Assembly (NCBI GenBank): GCA_020350905.1
Contig: CP070843.1
Coordinates: 302,384-309,034, forward strand
Direction of reading: 5' to 3'
DNA: 6,651 bases
Origin: Deltaproteobacteria bacterium
Lineage (GTDB): Bacteria; Desulfobacterota; Syntrophobacteria; BM002
Within the stretch, counting starts at the first letter, position 1. Each line of letters opens with the position of its first letter. This document shows positions 1 through 5,333 of this stretch, one piece after another. The notes under the pieces were generated by a model. That model made no database searches and was not told where the DNA came from. It saw only the letters and a program-made list of their open reading frames with translations. Made by a program: the position numbers and the translations under genes.

Positions 1-488
1 AAATGGCGAGGGGGGAAATGTGGTCCATTGACAAGCAGGTGGCCTTTCCAAGCATGATGCAGTTTGTCTTCCAAAGTGTGGAAAGGTTTATCTGGATAGA
101 GGTAAAGTATGTCATAAGGGGCGAGATCAGCAAGGAGATAATCTTGTTTGAGAAATAGAACATTGTCTATGCCAAGCTTATCTTGAATTTCCAACGACCT
201 CTGAAGCAGTACTTCATCGCTCTCGTAGCCGGTTACTTTTGTAAATAAAGAGCCAACCAGTGCCACTCTACCATCTCCGCTACCCAAATCCGCCAGGTGG
301 GTATATTGATTGAGCTGGAAATGGCAAAAAGCTCCATATACCTCACTGAGGTCAGATGTTGCCCACATTCCCAATTCTGTGCTCCGGTACGGGAGTGCAT
401 CATCTGATTTGAGTAGTTGATCGAAGTTCTGGTAGGCGGCTTCAACCTTCCGGAAGGTTCCATCTCTTTCATCGGAACGACTAACCAT
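1..488 (-). CDS. Class I SAM-dependent methyltransferase, C-terminus cut by window edge
   Basis: The reading frame is open from an ATG at 488 down to base 3 (162 codons) and continues out of the window. It carries a glycine-rich SAM-binding loop, LADLGSGDGRVAL, at residues 65-77. An acidic residue (E89, in GYESD) follows at the end of the second strand, and a strand-IV-like segment YDILYLYPDKP lies at 125-135. This order is that of a Rossmann-fold methyltransferase. The family is known to move a methyl group from SAM to a substrate, but nothing here identifies that substrate. No NPPY or DPPY motif is present, which argues against a typical N6-adenine or glutamine methyltransferase. A TAG stop lies in frame 10 codons upstream of the ATG, so the start is at 488 or possibly a TTG at 506; no strong ribosome site is seen for either. 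It lies 251 bp downstream of the HU/IHF gene on the same strand. The fold is fairly sure and the role unknown. Confidence 0.75.
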   Translation of the reverse strand, partial: MVSRSDERDGTFRKVEAAYQNFDQLLKSDDALPYRSTELGMWATSDLSEVYGAFCHFQLNQYTHLADLGSGDGRVALVGSLFTKVTGYESDEVLLQRSLEIQDKLGIDNVLFLKQDYLLADLAPYDILYLYPDKPFHTLEDKLHHAWKGHLLVNGPHFPPRH

Positions 489-580
489 ATTGTCACGCTC
501 ATTCAAACAGAGTATCTAGGTTTTTGGCCTGGTTGGATGATTGTATAAACGTGGGGGGGTTGCATATATTCTATGGCGTG

Positions 581-615
581 GTCTTCTTTGGCACGTGCAC
601 CGAGCCAAAGGAGGC
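581..615 (-). other. Imperfect stem-loop between the HU/IHF gene and the methyltransferase
   Basis: CTTTGGC at 586-592 pairs perfectly with GCCAAAG at 604-610 around an 11-nt loop. In RNA from the plus strand, bases 581-585 and 611-615 extend the stem to about 12 pairs with two G-U wobbles; in minus-strand RNA those two become mismatches, leaving the 7-bp core plus outer pairs. No U-run follows on the minus strand, so it is not a standard intrinsic terminator. It could mark the 3' end or a processing site of the HU/IHF transcript, or be a chance structure. Confidence 0.3.
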
Positions 616-629
616 TTAACCCGGGTTAA
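616..629. promoter_or_regulatory. Perfect 14-bp palindrome TTAACCCGGGTTAA
   Basis: A fully symmetric 14-bp palindrome directly abuts the stem-loop at 581-615, in the gap between the HU/IHF gene and the methyltransferase gene. Perfect symmetry over 14 bp fits a binding site for a dimeric regulator, but no second copy was seen in the window and no family site is recognised. The rest of 489-739 shows no gene, and I found no promoter with both boxes matching for the methyltransferase. Confidence 0.3.
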
Positions 630-739
630 CAGAATAATTGGTGGATAGCTGGGGAGCCTAACGGCCAGCTTTCGTGGAGTTGATGGACAATGGGAGCGTG
701 CAGGTTCTTTACGGACACCACCGACAAGAATTGCCGGTA

Positions 740-1018
740 CTATTCGCTGTCAACGCGCTCCTTCATCTCTTTTCCAACTTTGAAATAAGGAAGTTTCTTT
801 TCTCTGACCTGAATTATCTCGCCTGTCTTGGGATTACGTCCCTGATAGCTGTTGTAGCTTTTGACTTTAAAGCTGCCGAAACCCCTAATTTCGACACGGT
901 CACCTTTGGCGAGCGAATCGGCCATGGAGTCGAAGACTACATTCACCACATTGGCAGCATTTTTTATGGTAATGCCCTCCTCTTTTGCAATGCGTTCAAT
1001 CAGCTGGCTCTTATTCAT
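740..1018 (-). CDS. HU/IHF-family DNA-bending protein, IhfB-like
   Basis: This is a 92-residue protein, the usual length for the family. It starts MNKSQLIERIA, has the core RVEIRGFGSF at residues 41-50, and has the DNA-minor-groove arm GRNPKTG at 60-66 with the intercalating proline at P63. It ends in the typical FKVGKEMKERV. By eye the N-terminus and the EIRGFGSF core are closer to IHF beta than to E. coli HU, but no alpha partner is in view. The family binds and sharply bends DNA as a dimer in the nucleoid, helping transcription, replication and recombination. The ATG at 1018 directly follows a purine tract (1019-1031) that supplies a strong Shine-Dalgarno. The gene stands alone, with its own promoter about 100 bp upstream, and ends with TAG. 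The family is very sure; HU versus IHF is open. Confidence 0.95.
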   Translation of the reverse strand: MNKSQLIERIAKEEGITIKNAANVVNVVFDSMADSLAKGDRVEIRGFGSFKVKSYNSYQGRNPKTGEIIQVREKKLPYFKVGKEMKERVDSE

Positions 1019-1061
1019 CCTCCCTCCTCCCTGCAGAAGTGTTCACCCTGTCCTCCCCCTT
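1019..1061 (-). promoter_or_regulatory. Purine-rich leader and ribosome binding site of the HU/IHF gene
   Basis: On the minus strand the 13 bases before the ATG are GGGAGGAGGGAGG. A second tract, AGGGGGAGGA, lies at 1051-1060. The GGAGGA nearest an ideal spacing (about 7 nt) probably serves initiation; the others are redundant Shine-Dalgarno-like sequences. Such a leader fits very strong translation of an abundant nucleoid protein, or offers a site for a translational regulator; that second idea is inference. Confidence 0.55.
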
Positions 1062-1122
1062 TATGTAAGGCGGGTATGACGACGACTCCTTTCAACTAGC
1101 ATCTCTGTTGCAGGCTTTTTAC

Positions 1123-1151
1123 AAACTAGCTGAACCTTTCCGCTTTGTCAA
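1123..1151 (-). promoter_or_regulatory. Predicted sigma70-type promoter of the HU/IHF gene
   Basis: On the minus strand a perfect -35 box TTGACA (1151-1146) is followed by a 17-bp spacer and a weak -10 box TAGTTT (1128-1123), which keeps the three most conserved positions. The start site would be near 1116, giving a leader of about 98 nt. The flanking region 1140-1215 is AT-rich. The strength rests mainly on the -35 box. Confidence 0.5.
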
Positions 1152-1251
1152 CGATAAATTTTCGATAATTAACTAAAATAATTACTAAAAAAACAGACAT
1201 CTTATACAGTAAGGCGTATTGATGACTAATAGCAAAACATCTTCATTCTCG

Positions 1252-1283
1252 GCTCGGTAGGGGAACCTAACGAATAACCGAGC
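1252..1283 (-). terminator. Possible 3'-end hairpin of the beta-helix gene
   Basis: GCTCGGT at 1252-1258 and ACCGAGC at 1277-1283 form a perfect 7-bp inverted repeat around an 18-nt loop. The hairpin spans the stop codon (TAG at 1269-1267) of the beta-helix gene. No U-tract follows directly on the minus strand; the first TTTT comes about a dozen bases later. It is therefore at best a weak or Rho-assisted terminator. Confidence 0.25.
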
Positions 1284-2061
1284 GGTCTCTATAATATCCA
1301 CTTCTCACAGATATGCCCGGATATACTAAGCAACGACGACCTAGCAAGGTACCAGGGTTGGTGACCGAATTGCATCCAGTCTCGGTATCGTCACCAATAA
1401 TGGCTCCGAATTTTCGCAGGCCAGTGTCATGTATTTTCTCATCCACCTTTACACTTACCTGAGTGGGTACTATTTTGAGATTCGCCAATTTCGTTCCTGC
1501 TCCCAGATTGGTACGGTTTCCCAGAATACTGTCGCCGATATAGGCAAAATGGCCGGCCTTGGCACCATGTAACATGACAGAGTGCTTCATCTCAGTGGTG
1601 TGGCCTACAACGCAGCGATCACCAACTAGGCAATGGCCACGCAAATAAGCACCTTGACGGATTTCACAGTAACCACCAATGATGGTGGGACCTTTAATCA
1701 GGGCACCAGGCTCCACCACACTTCCAGGTCCTATAAAAATATTACCGTCCATCAGGCAAGCCCCTGCATAGAGAACAGCGGCGCCCTCAAGTACCACTCC
1801 CTCCCGGATCACCTGATAGTTCCCCTTGGTAGCATCACCTGGGCGTAGTTCAAACCCCGAAGTGAGAACTTTTCCCTGCTGCAGGACAACTGTTTTCTGT
1901 AACACCGGGCCGGAGTGGCTGAGTTCCGGCAAATTGGGCTGTAATACATCAGAGAGATAGGATTTGAGGCGAGAAAAAGCCTGCCAAACGGGCTCTTCCA
2001 CTGTGAATAGCTCCGGGTGGGCCCAGTCACTTAAATCGAAGAAATCTTCTGCGGACAGCAT
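1267..2061 (-). CDS. Left-handed beta-helix (hexapeptide) protein related to the GlmU C-terminal acetyltransferase domain
   Basis: The protein has 264 residues. The first 80 or so are non-repetitive and lack the GxGTRM-type loop of nucleotidyltransferases. From about 85 to 260 there are hexapeptide repeats with the I/V/L-G-x pattern (for example IFIGPGSVVEPGALIKGP at 108-125), which fold as a left-handed parallel beta-helix, usually trimeric. Residues 170-194 align by eye with E. coli GlmU: AGHFAYIGD for AGHLTYLGD and NLGAGTKLAN for NIGAGTITCN. This keeps the catalytic-type H171, plus Y174, N185 and N194. RKFGAIIGDD at 216-225 also matches. Known relatives are annotated as UDP-GlcNAc pyrophosphorylase-like or glucose-1-phosphate thymidylyltransferase C-terminal-like. 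A cytoplasmic acyltransferase acting on a sugar phosphate or nucleotide sugar is an inference. A strong AGGAGA ribosome site precedes the ATG by 5 nt. It starts 26 bp after the small upstream gene, so the two are likely co-transcribed. Confidence 0.85.
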   Translation of the reverse strand: MLSAEDFFDLSDWAHPELFTVEEPVWQAFSRLKSYLSDVLQPNLPELSHSGPVLQKTVVLQQGKVLTSGFELRPGDATKGNYQVIREGVVLEGAAVLYAGACLMDGNIFIGPGSVVEPGALIKGPTIIGGYCEIRQGAYLRGHCLVGDRCVVGHTTEMKHSVMLHGAKAGHFAYIGDSILGNRTNLGAGTKLANLKIVPTQVSVKVDEKIHDTGLRKFGAIIGDDTETGCNSVTNPGTLLGRRCLVYPGISVRSGYYRDRSVIR

Positions 2062-2087
2062 TCTTTCTCCTCTTTATTATGCGTGGT

Positions 2088-2330
2088 TTACGGGGGCTTT
2101 GAACTGAAGAACTCCTTTGCCTCCTCCTTGAGAACGTCCAAAAGCTTCTTTCCTCTTTTCCTGGCGATTTCCCGGGCCTCATCCACGAGGTGGGAGGCGG
2201 CGATATCCAATTCACCATTGTCTGGCAGGGGCAAATCTTCTTTCTGCAACTTCCAACGCAGAATTGATTTGGCGAGTCTTAGTTCGCTCTGTCGAAGGTG
2301 ATTGAATACAGAATGTACTAATTTCTTCAT
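2088..2330 (-). CDS. Small hypothetical protein, 80 residues
   Basis: I do not recognise the family. The protein is hydrophilic, lysine- and glutamate-rich, and looks mostly helical. Two amphipathic helices (about residues 6-30 and 43-76) are joined by a turn, LPLPDNGELD, at 33-42. There is no signal peptide, membrane segment or cysteine pair. The case for a real gene is positional: it has a well-formed promoter directly before the ATG at 2330, it ends with TAA 26 bp before the beta-helix gene, and it lies on the same strand. No Shine-Dalgarno precedes the ATG; the upstream bases are AT-rich, fitting a leaderless message. The GAR/KRGKKLL-type basic stretch near residue 58-63 could touch nucleic acid, but that is speculation. 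Confidence 0.65.
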   Translation of the reverse strand: MKKLVHSVFNHLRQSELRLAKSILRWKLQKEDLPLPDNGELDIAASHLVDEAREIARKRGKKLLDVLKEEAKEFFSSKPP

Positions 2331-2341
2331 ATTATTAAGTA

Positions 2342-2370
2342 GTTAAAGTAACTTTCGTAAGTCTAGTCAA
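2342..2370 (-). promoter_or_regulatory. Predicted sigma70-type promoter of the small gene / beta-helix operon
   Basis: On the minus strand TTGACT (2370-2365; 5 of 6 to consensus) is followed by an exact 17-bp spacer and TTTAAC (2347-2342; 4 of 6). Only 11 bp separate the -10 box from the ATG at 2330. The predicted start site therefore falls about 3-5 bases before the start codon, leaving no room for a Shine-Dalgarno. Confidence 0.5.
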
Positions 2371-2458
2371 AAAGATAGTGGGCGTCAAGGAAAATAGGTC
2401 AGGCTTGAAAATGCTCCATGGAACACATTCCCGGTAGCGATTCGTTTATTCGTCAAAT

Positions 2459-2485
2459 CGTTGAAGTCGTAGAAATCCTTCAACG
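2459..2485. repeat. Perfect 8-bp inverted repeat (stem-loop) downstream of the nucleotidyltransferase gene
   Basis: CGTTGAAG at 2459-2466 and CTTCAACG at 2478-2485 flank an 11-nt loop. It lies about 65 bp past the stop codon of the nucleotidyltransferase gene, in the 2331-2549 gap. No long T-run follows on either strand, so it is not a classical terminator, but it could protect or end the message. Confidence 0.35.
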
Positions 2486-2502
2486 CAAAAGTTCGCTGCT
2501 AT

Positions 2503-2542
2503 CCTTCGACGAGCTCAGGACGGGGAAAGCCGCTCCCACAGA
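2503..2542. repeat. Composite remnant of two REP-like intergenic repeats
   Basis: Bases 2503-2520 read CCTTCGACGAGCTCAGGA, one base from the CCTTCGACAAGCTCAGGA core of a dispersed repeat I recall from many proteobacterial genomes. Directly next to it, 2526-2540 is, on the minus strand, GTGGGAGCGGCTTTC, which matches the opening half of another common REP-type palindrome; its closing half is missing. The joined, truncated halves suggest decayed repeat copies. They sit just past the stop of the nucleotidyltransferase gene, the usual setting for REP elements. Recognition is from memory and cannot be searched here. Confidence 0.5.
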
Positions 2543-2549
2543 GGACTTC

Positions 2550-4076
2550 TCAGCTGTCCTCCGCCTTCTGCCTTCTTTTCATCCACTTCTCGAGCAGTTG
2601 AGTTGCATGTTTGAGAGCTTCGTCGCGACTAGTTATCCGGCCCTCCCACTGTAGTTCAGCAAGGGTGTGCAGCAGCTTTCCCACAGTGGGGCCAGGGGAA
2701 AGATTGAGACGGTTCATAAGCTCGTGCCCCCTAACCAGAGGAGGCTCACCCTCCTTTGGCTTCAGCTGCGTATGGTAGAAATCAAGCCACCTGTCTATTC
2801 GATGACGAAGTACGCCTACCTCAGCTTTTTGTGATCGAGGACCTTTTGTTGCCACATAGATTGAACCGAACAGGAAAAGGAGCGGCCAGAAAAGTTCAGG
2901 CCCCAGTTTGAACAGACGGCTTAACGCTTTCCGTGAAGTCCGTCTGAGACTGAATAGATGGACGACACGCATATGCTGGCGAACTAGCTGACTTACGAAG
3001 TCTATTTCCTTGTTACTAAAGCAAAACCGGGCGCAAAGGGAGCCGGCCAGTCTAGCCCCAGCGACTTGGTGCCCGTAGAAGTGGGTCACACCATTTTCGT
3101 CTACAGTGCGGCAATTTGGTTTGCCGATATCATGGAGCAAAACCCCAAGTTTCAGCATGATCTCTCGAGTTCTTCCGCCAGCAATTCTTTGGGCAAGAAT
3201 CGGTAAAGCCTCATCAGCATGCCGTCCCAGTATTTTTTGGGGGTTTGCCAGGAAAAATTCCAAAGCCTCCAGCGCTGCAATGCTGTGCTGCCAAACATCC
3301 TGCTGATAATAGTCATTTTGACTGCAATTTCTCATAGGTTCACATTCCGGCAGCAGTATTCCCAGTACATTATCGTCGTCCAAGACTCGCAGGATGGGGG
3401 CAGAATTGGTGGTGGAGAGGATGAGCACAAGTTCATCCCTGATACGCTCTACCGCAACCCGATTGAGTCCATGGCGTATTTCACGTATGCGGTCTTGGGT
3501 ATAGGCCTCGAGAGTAAAATCATGGGTAGCCGCCAGGCGGTATGCCCTCAAGATGCGGAGGGGATCTTCCTTTAGGGAATGGGGAGAACAGAGCTGCAAC
3601 CGTCCTGCTCGGAGATGAGAAAGTCCACCGAGAGGATCGAGGAGATGGAAAGAGCCATCAGTCTGCCATGCTGACAAGTCCACCGCCAGAGCATTCACGG
3701 TGAAATCGCGCTGATTGAGATCCGCGGCAATTGATGAACCCCTTAGAGGAGAGAGGTCAATCTGGTAAAAGTCGCTGAGCTCATTTAATCCAGCAGGAGG
3801 TATGAGTCGGATAGTGCCAAATTTCCGATCTATAAGCGCTAGCCTGGTGCCAGTCTCTCTGGCTAGAGATTTCGCCAGGTCTGAAGTTCGCCTGCTGACA
3901 AAGTCAACGTCCCTACTGCTCCGACCCAACAAAGTATCACGTATAAAGCCGCCAACCAGATAGAGTTGATGCCCCTCGCTTTGCGCCAGCTTAACTAGCG
4001 CGGAAATCAATCCAGAGTTCTGCACCAAATAGTTAATAAGGTTTCTAAGGGTTTTGATTTGATAAGCCCCGTTCAT
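2550..4076 (-). CDS. CCA tRNA nucleotidyltransferase / poly(A) polymerase family protein with HD domain
   Basis: This 508-residue class II nucleotidyltransferase is of the kind that adds CCA (or C or A residues) to tRNA 3' ends in the cytoplasm. The N-terminal catalytic part shows YLVGGFIRDTLLG (39-51) and the metal-binding RDVDF with D56 and D58. RDFTVNALAVD follows at 123-133. The base-selecting EDxxR motif is at 170-174 (EDPLR), and NRVAVERIRDEL at 205-216 belongs to the RNA-binding region. An HD domain follows with H264, H315-D316 and H336. The C-terminal part, with LSPGPTVGKLL at 459-469, is typical of CCA-adding enzymes carrying an HD domain. It is longer than minimal class II enzymes because of the HD and C-terminal parts. 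Sequence alone does not separate a full CCA-adding enzyme from an A-adding or CC-adding one or a poly(A) polymerase, so no symbol is given. A promoter lies 64-92 bp upstream. It is transcribed divergently from the ADP-ribosylglycohydrolase. Confidence 0.9.
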   Translation of the reverse strand: MNGAYQIKTLRNLINYLVQNSGLISALVKLAQSEGHQLYLVGGFIRDTLLGRSSRDVDFVSRRTSDLAKSLARETGTRLALIDRKFGTIRLIPPAGLNELSDFYQIDLSPLRGSSIAADLNQRDFTVNALAVDLSAWQTDGSFHLLDPLGGLSHLRAGRLQLCSPHSLKEDPLRILRAYRLAATHDFTLEAYTQDRIREIRHGLNRVAVERIRDELVLILSTTNSAPILRVLDDDNVLGILLPECEPMRNCSQNDYYQQDVWQHSIAALEALEFFLANPQKILGRHADEALPILAQRIAGGRTREIMLKLGVLLHDIGKPNCRTVDENGVTHFYGHQVAGARLAGSLCARFCFSNKEIDFVSQLVRQHMRVVHLFSLRRTSRKALSRLFKLGPELFWPLLFLFGSIYVATKGPRSQKAEVGVLRHRIDRWLDFYHTQLKPKEGEPPLVRGHELMNRLNLSPGPTVGKLLHTLAELQWEGRITSRDEALKHATQLLEKWMKRRQKAEDS

Positions 4077-4114
4077 GGTTTTCTCACTAGAAGCAAATGA
4101 TCACCGCAATAATA

Positions 4115-4128
4115 TGACGTGCATGTCA
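4115..4128. promoter_or_regulatory. Near-perfect 14-bp palindrome, candidate operator
   Basis: TGACGTGCATGTCA matches its own reverse complement at six of seven base-pair positions. It lies in the divergent gap, about 5-18 bases downstream of the predicted transcription start of the nucleotidyltransferase gene and upstream of the ADP-ribosylglycohydrolase start. A repressor bound there would block the leftward promoter. The regulator is unknown. Confidence 0.4.
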
Positions 4129-4139
4129 AAAGAGACTGG

Positions 4140-4168
4140 ATTATAGTTACACTTGCACAATATCTCAA
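4140..4168 (-). promoter_or_regulatory. Predicted sigma70-type promoter of the nucleotidyltransferase gene
   Basis: On the minus strand TTGAGA (4168-4163; 5 of 6) is followed by an exact 17-bp spacer and a perfect TATAAT (4145-4140). The predicted start is near 4133, giving a leader of about 56 nt before the ATG at 4076. It overlaps the leader of the divergent gene. For the rightward gene only a -10-like TATAAA at 4172-4177 is seen, with no good -35. Confidence 0.65.
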
Positions 4169-4202
4169 TAGTATAAAGGAATCAGAATCCAGAGGGGCAA
4201 AT

Positions 4203-5141
4203 ATGACCAAGCCCACTCTTGAGGCCAAGTACCTCGGTGCCATGTTAGGAAGTGCTGTCGGCGATGCCATTGGTGAGCTTGCCTTTCATTACCCCGAGAG
4301 AAACAAGCTCTCTCAGATGGTCGAGGGGATGACAGAACTTCGTTACACCGATGATACTGCTATGGCGATTGGGTTGGCAACTTCTCTTGTCAACAAAGGC
4401 TATCTCGATGGGCAGGACCTTGGGGAGACCTTTCGGCGCAATTTTGAACGGGAACCCTGGCGGGGATATGCAACCGGACCTCCAACTATCTTCACTATGG
4501 TGCGTACATTGGGAATTCCTTATGCACAAGCGGCTCAGAGTTTGTTCGGTGGTAGCGGCTCCTTCGGGAACGGGGCTGCCATGCGCATAGCTCCCTTGGG
4601 TCTGTTCTTTCATGGCTCCTTGCAGATTTACGAGCATGCCTGTGATTCGGCTGAAGTAACTCACTCGCATCCAGTGGGGAAAGATGGTGCAGCATTACAG
4701 GCCCGGGCTGTTGCCCAAGCAGTGAAGCTCGACCCACAGAAGGAATTTCTTCTGCACCTGTTCGTCAGAGAACTCATTGATTTTTCTCGTACCAATGAAA
4801 TCCGGGAAAAAATGGAGCTCCTAGAAGAATTGCTGAGCGAAAGTATCGCTCCACCACTCGCTGCCAAACAGCTAGGCCAGAGCGTTGCCGTGCAGGAGTC
4901 CATGCCCTTCGCCATTTATTCTTTCGTGCGGTGTCCTCGTTCCTTCGAGGACTGCCTCGATTGTGCTATCATGCATGGCGGAGATCGGGACACCCTCGGT
5001 GCAATGGCTGGAGCTATTTCCGGTGCCTATTTGGGTGTAGAGGCTATCCCTTTCGGGTGGCGGAGAAAATTGGAAAATCGGCAGACTATCGAGGAACTGG
5101 CGTTGGAGTTAGCCGAGAGGACAGTAAGCACAAAGGACTAA
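4203..5141 (+). CDS. ADP-ribosylglycohydrolase (DraG/ARH superfamily)
   Basis: The protein has 312 residues, the usual size for the fold. Members use two magnesium ions to cleave ADP-ribose from modified proteins, nucleic acids or small molecules in the cytoplasm. Visible in order: GAMLGSAVGDAIGE at 12-25; the metal-binding YTDDTAM at 48-54; FGNGAAMRIAPLG at 121-133; HSHPVGKDGA at 154-163; and GGDRDTLGAMAGAISGAYLG from 259, with D261, D263 and T264 as further metal ligands. The usual GGDTDT is GGDRDT here, with arginine at 262. The ATG at 4203 is chosen because GAGGGG (4192-4197) lies 5 nt upstream and the conserved fold begins soon after. A GTG at 4119 would add 28 residues across the divergent promoter. 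No ADP-ribosyltransferase gene lies nearby, so the substrate cannot be told, and it is not specifically DraG since no nitrogenase genes are in view. Confidence 0.9.
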   Translation: MTKPTLEAKYLGAMLGSAVGDAIGELAFHYPERNKLSQMVEGMTELRYTDDTAMAIGLATSLVNKGYLDGQDLGETFRRNFEREPWRGYATGPPTIFTMVRTLGIPYAQAAQSLFGGSGSFGNGAAMRIAPLGLFFHGSLQIYEHACDSAEVTHSHPVGKDGAALQARAVAQAVKLDPQKEFLLHLFVRELIDFSRTNEIREKMELLEELLSESIAPPLAAKQLGQSVAVQESMPFAIYSFVRCPRSFEDCLDCAIMHGGDRDTLGAMAGAISGAYLGVEAIPFGWRRKLENRQTIEELALELAERTVSTKD

Positions 5142-5150
5142 ACACATTGT

Positions 5151-5178
5151 GGATTGCGGATTTCGGATTGCGAATTTA
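5151..5178. repeat. Tandem 14-bp repeat of the GGATTGCGGATTTC type
   Basis: GGATTGCGGATTTC (5151-5164) is followed head to tail by GGATTGCGAATTTA (5165-5178), two differences in 14. A related fragment, GCAGATTTCGGAAT, lies at 5207-5220. I recall this pattern from dispersed intergenic repeats in several phyla; translated, it gives peptides like IADFGLRI. It occupies the 192-bp gap after the ADP-ribosylglycohydrolase gene, which shows no gene and no clear terminator. Confidence 0.55.
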
Positions 5179-5320
5179 AGAATAGGGAACGCAGAGATAT
5201 CGAACTGCAGATTTCGGAATATCATTTTACATTTTGGCTAGTTGGTTTAGTGGAACGCTCAACGAGAAATAAGTATTGCGAAATGATGTAATGACTAGGC
5301 CCTGTGCTGCCATTTACTTT

Positions 5321-5325
5321 GGGAG
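5321..5325 (+). promoter_or_regulatory. Ribosome binding site deciding the start at 5334
   Basis: GGGAG lies 8 nt before the ATG at 5334. This favours that start over the GTG at 5304, which would add ten residues with no ribosome site of its own. Confidence 0.6.
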
Positions 5326-5333
5326 TACTCAGC

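Noticed and set aside
233..502. 89-codon open frame on the minus strand
   Set aside because: It overlaps the methyltransferase in another frame, and its translation has no recognisable motif, whereas the methyltransferase frame carries a clear SAM-binding loop.
541..575. Promoter for the methyltransferase around the -10-like TATACA on the minus strand
   Set aside because: No -35-like hexamer lies 16-18 bp upstream of it.
674..1099. 141-codon open frame on the plus strand
   Set aside because: It runs antisense across the whole HU/IHF gene, which is certain; no ribosome site or motif supports it.
1180..1195. Run of seven T on the minus strand as an intrinsic terminator of the beta-helix gene
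   Set aside because: No GC-rich stem directly precedes the run, and it lies about 75 bp past the stop codon.
1194..1212. LexA-like box, CTGTATAAGATGTCTG on the minus strand
   Set aside because: The right half ends TCTG instead of ACAG, so the symmetry needed for a LexA site is absent.
2418..2654. 78-codon open frame on the plus strand
   Set aside because: It crosses the REP-like remnant and the 3' end of the nucleotidyltransferase gene on the other strand; no motif is seen.
3106..3575. 66- and 118-codon open frames on the plus strand
   Set aside because: They run antisense inside the nucleotidyltransferase gene, whose protein is well conserved across the region.
4119..4202. Upstream GTG start giving a 28-residue extension of the ADP-ribosylglycohydrolase
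   Set aside because: The extension lies across the divergent promoter and palindrome, while the ATG at 4203 has a GAGGGG ribosome site.
5304..5333. Upstream GTG start for the HIBCH-type gene
   Set aside because: There is no ribosome site before it; GGGAG lies at the right distance from the ATG at 5334.
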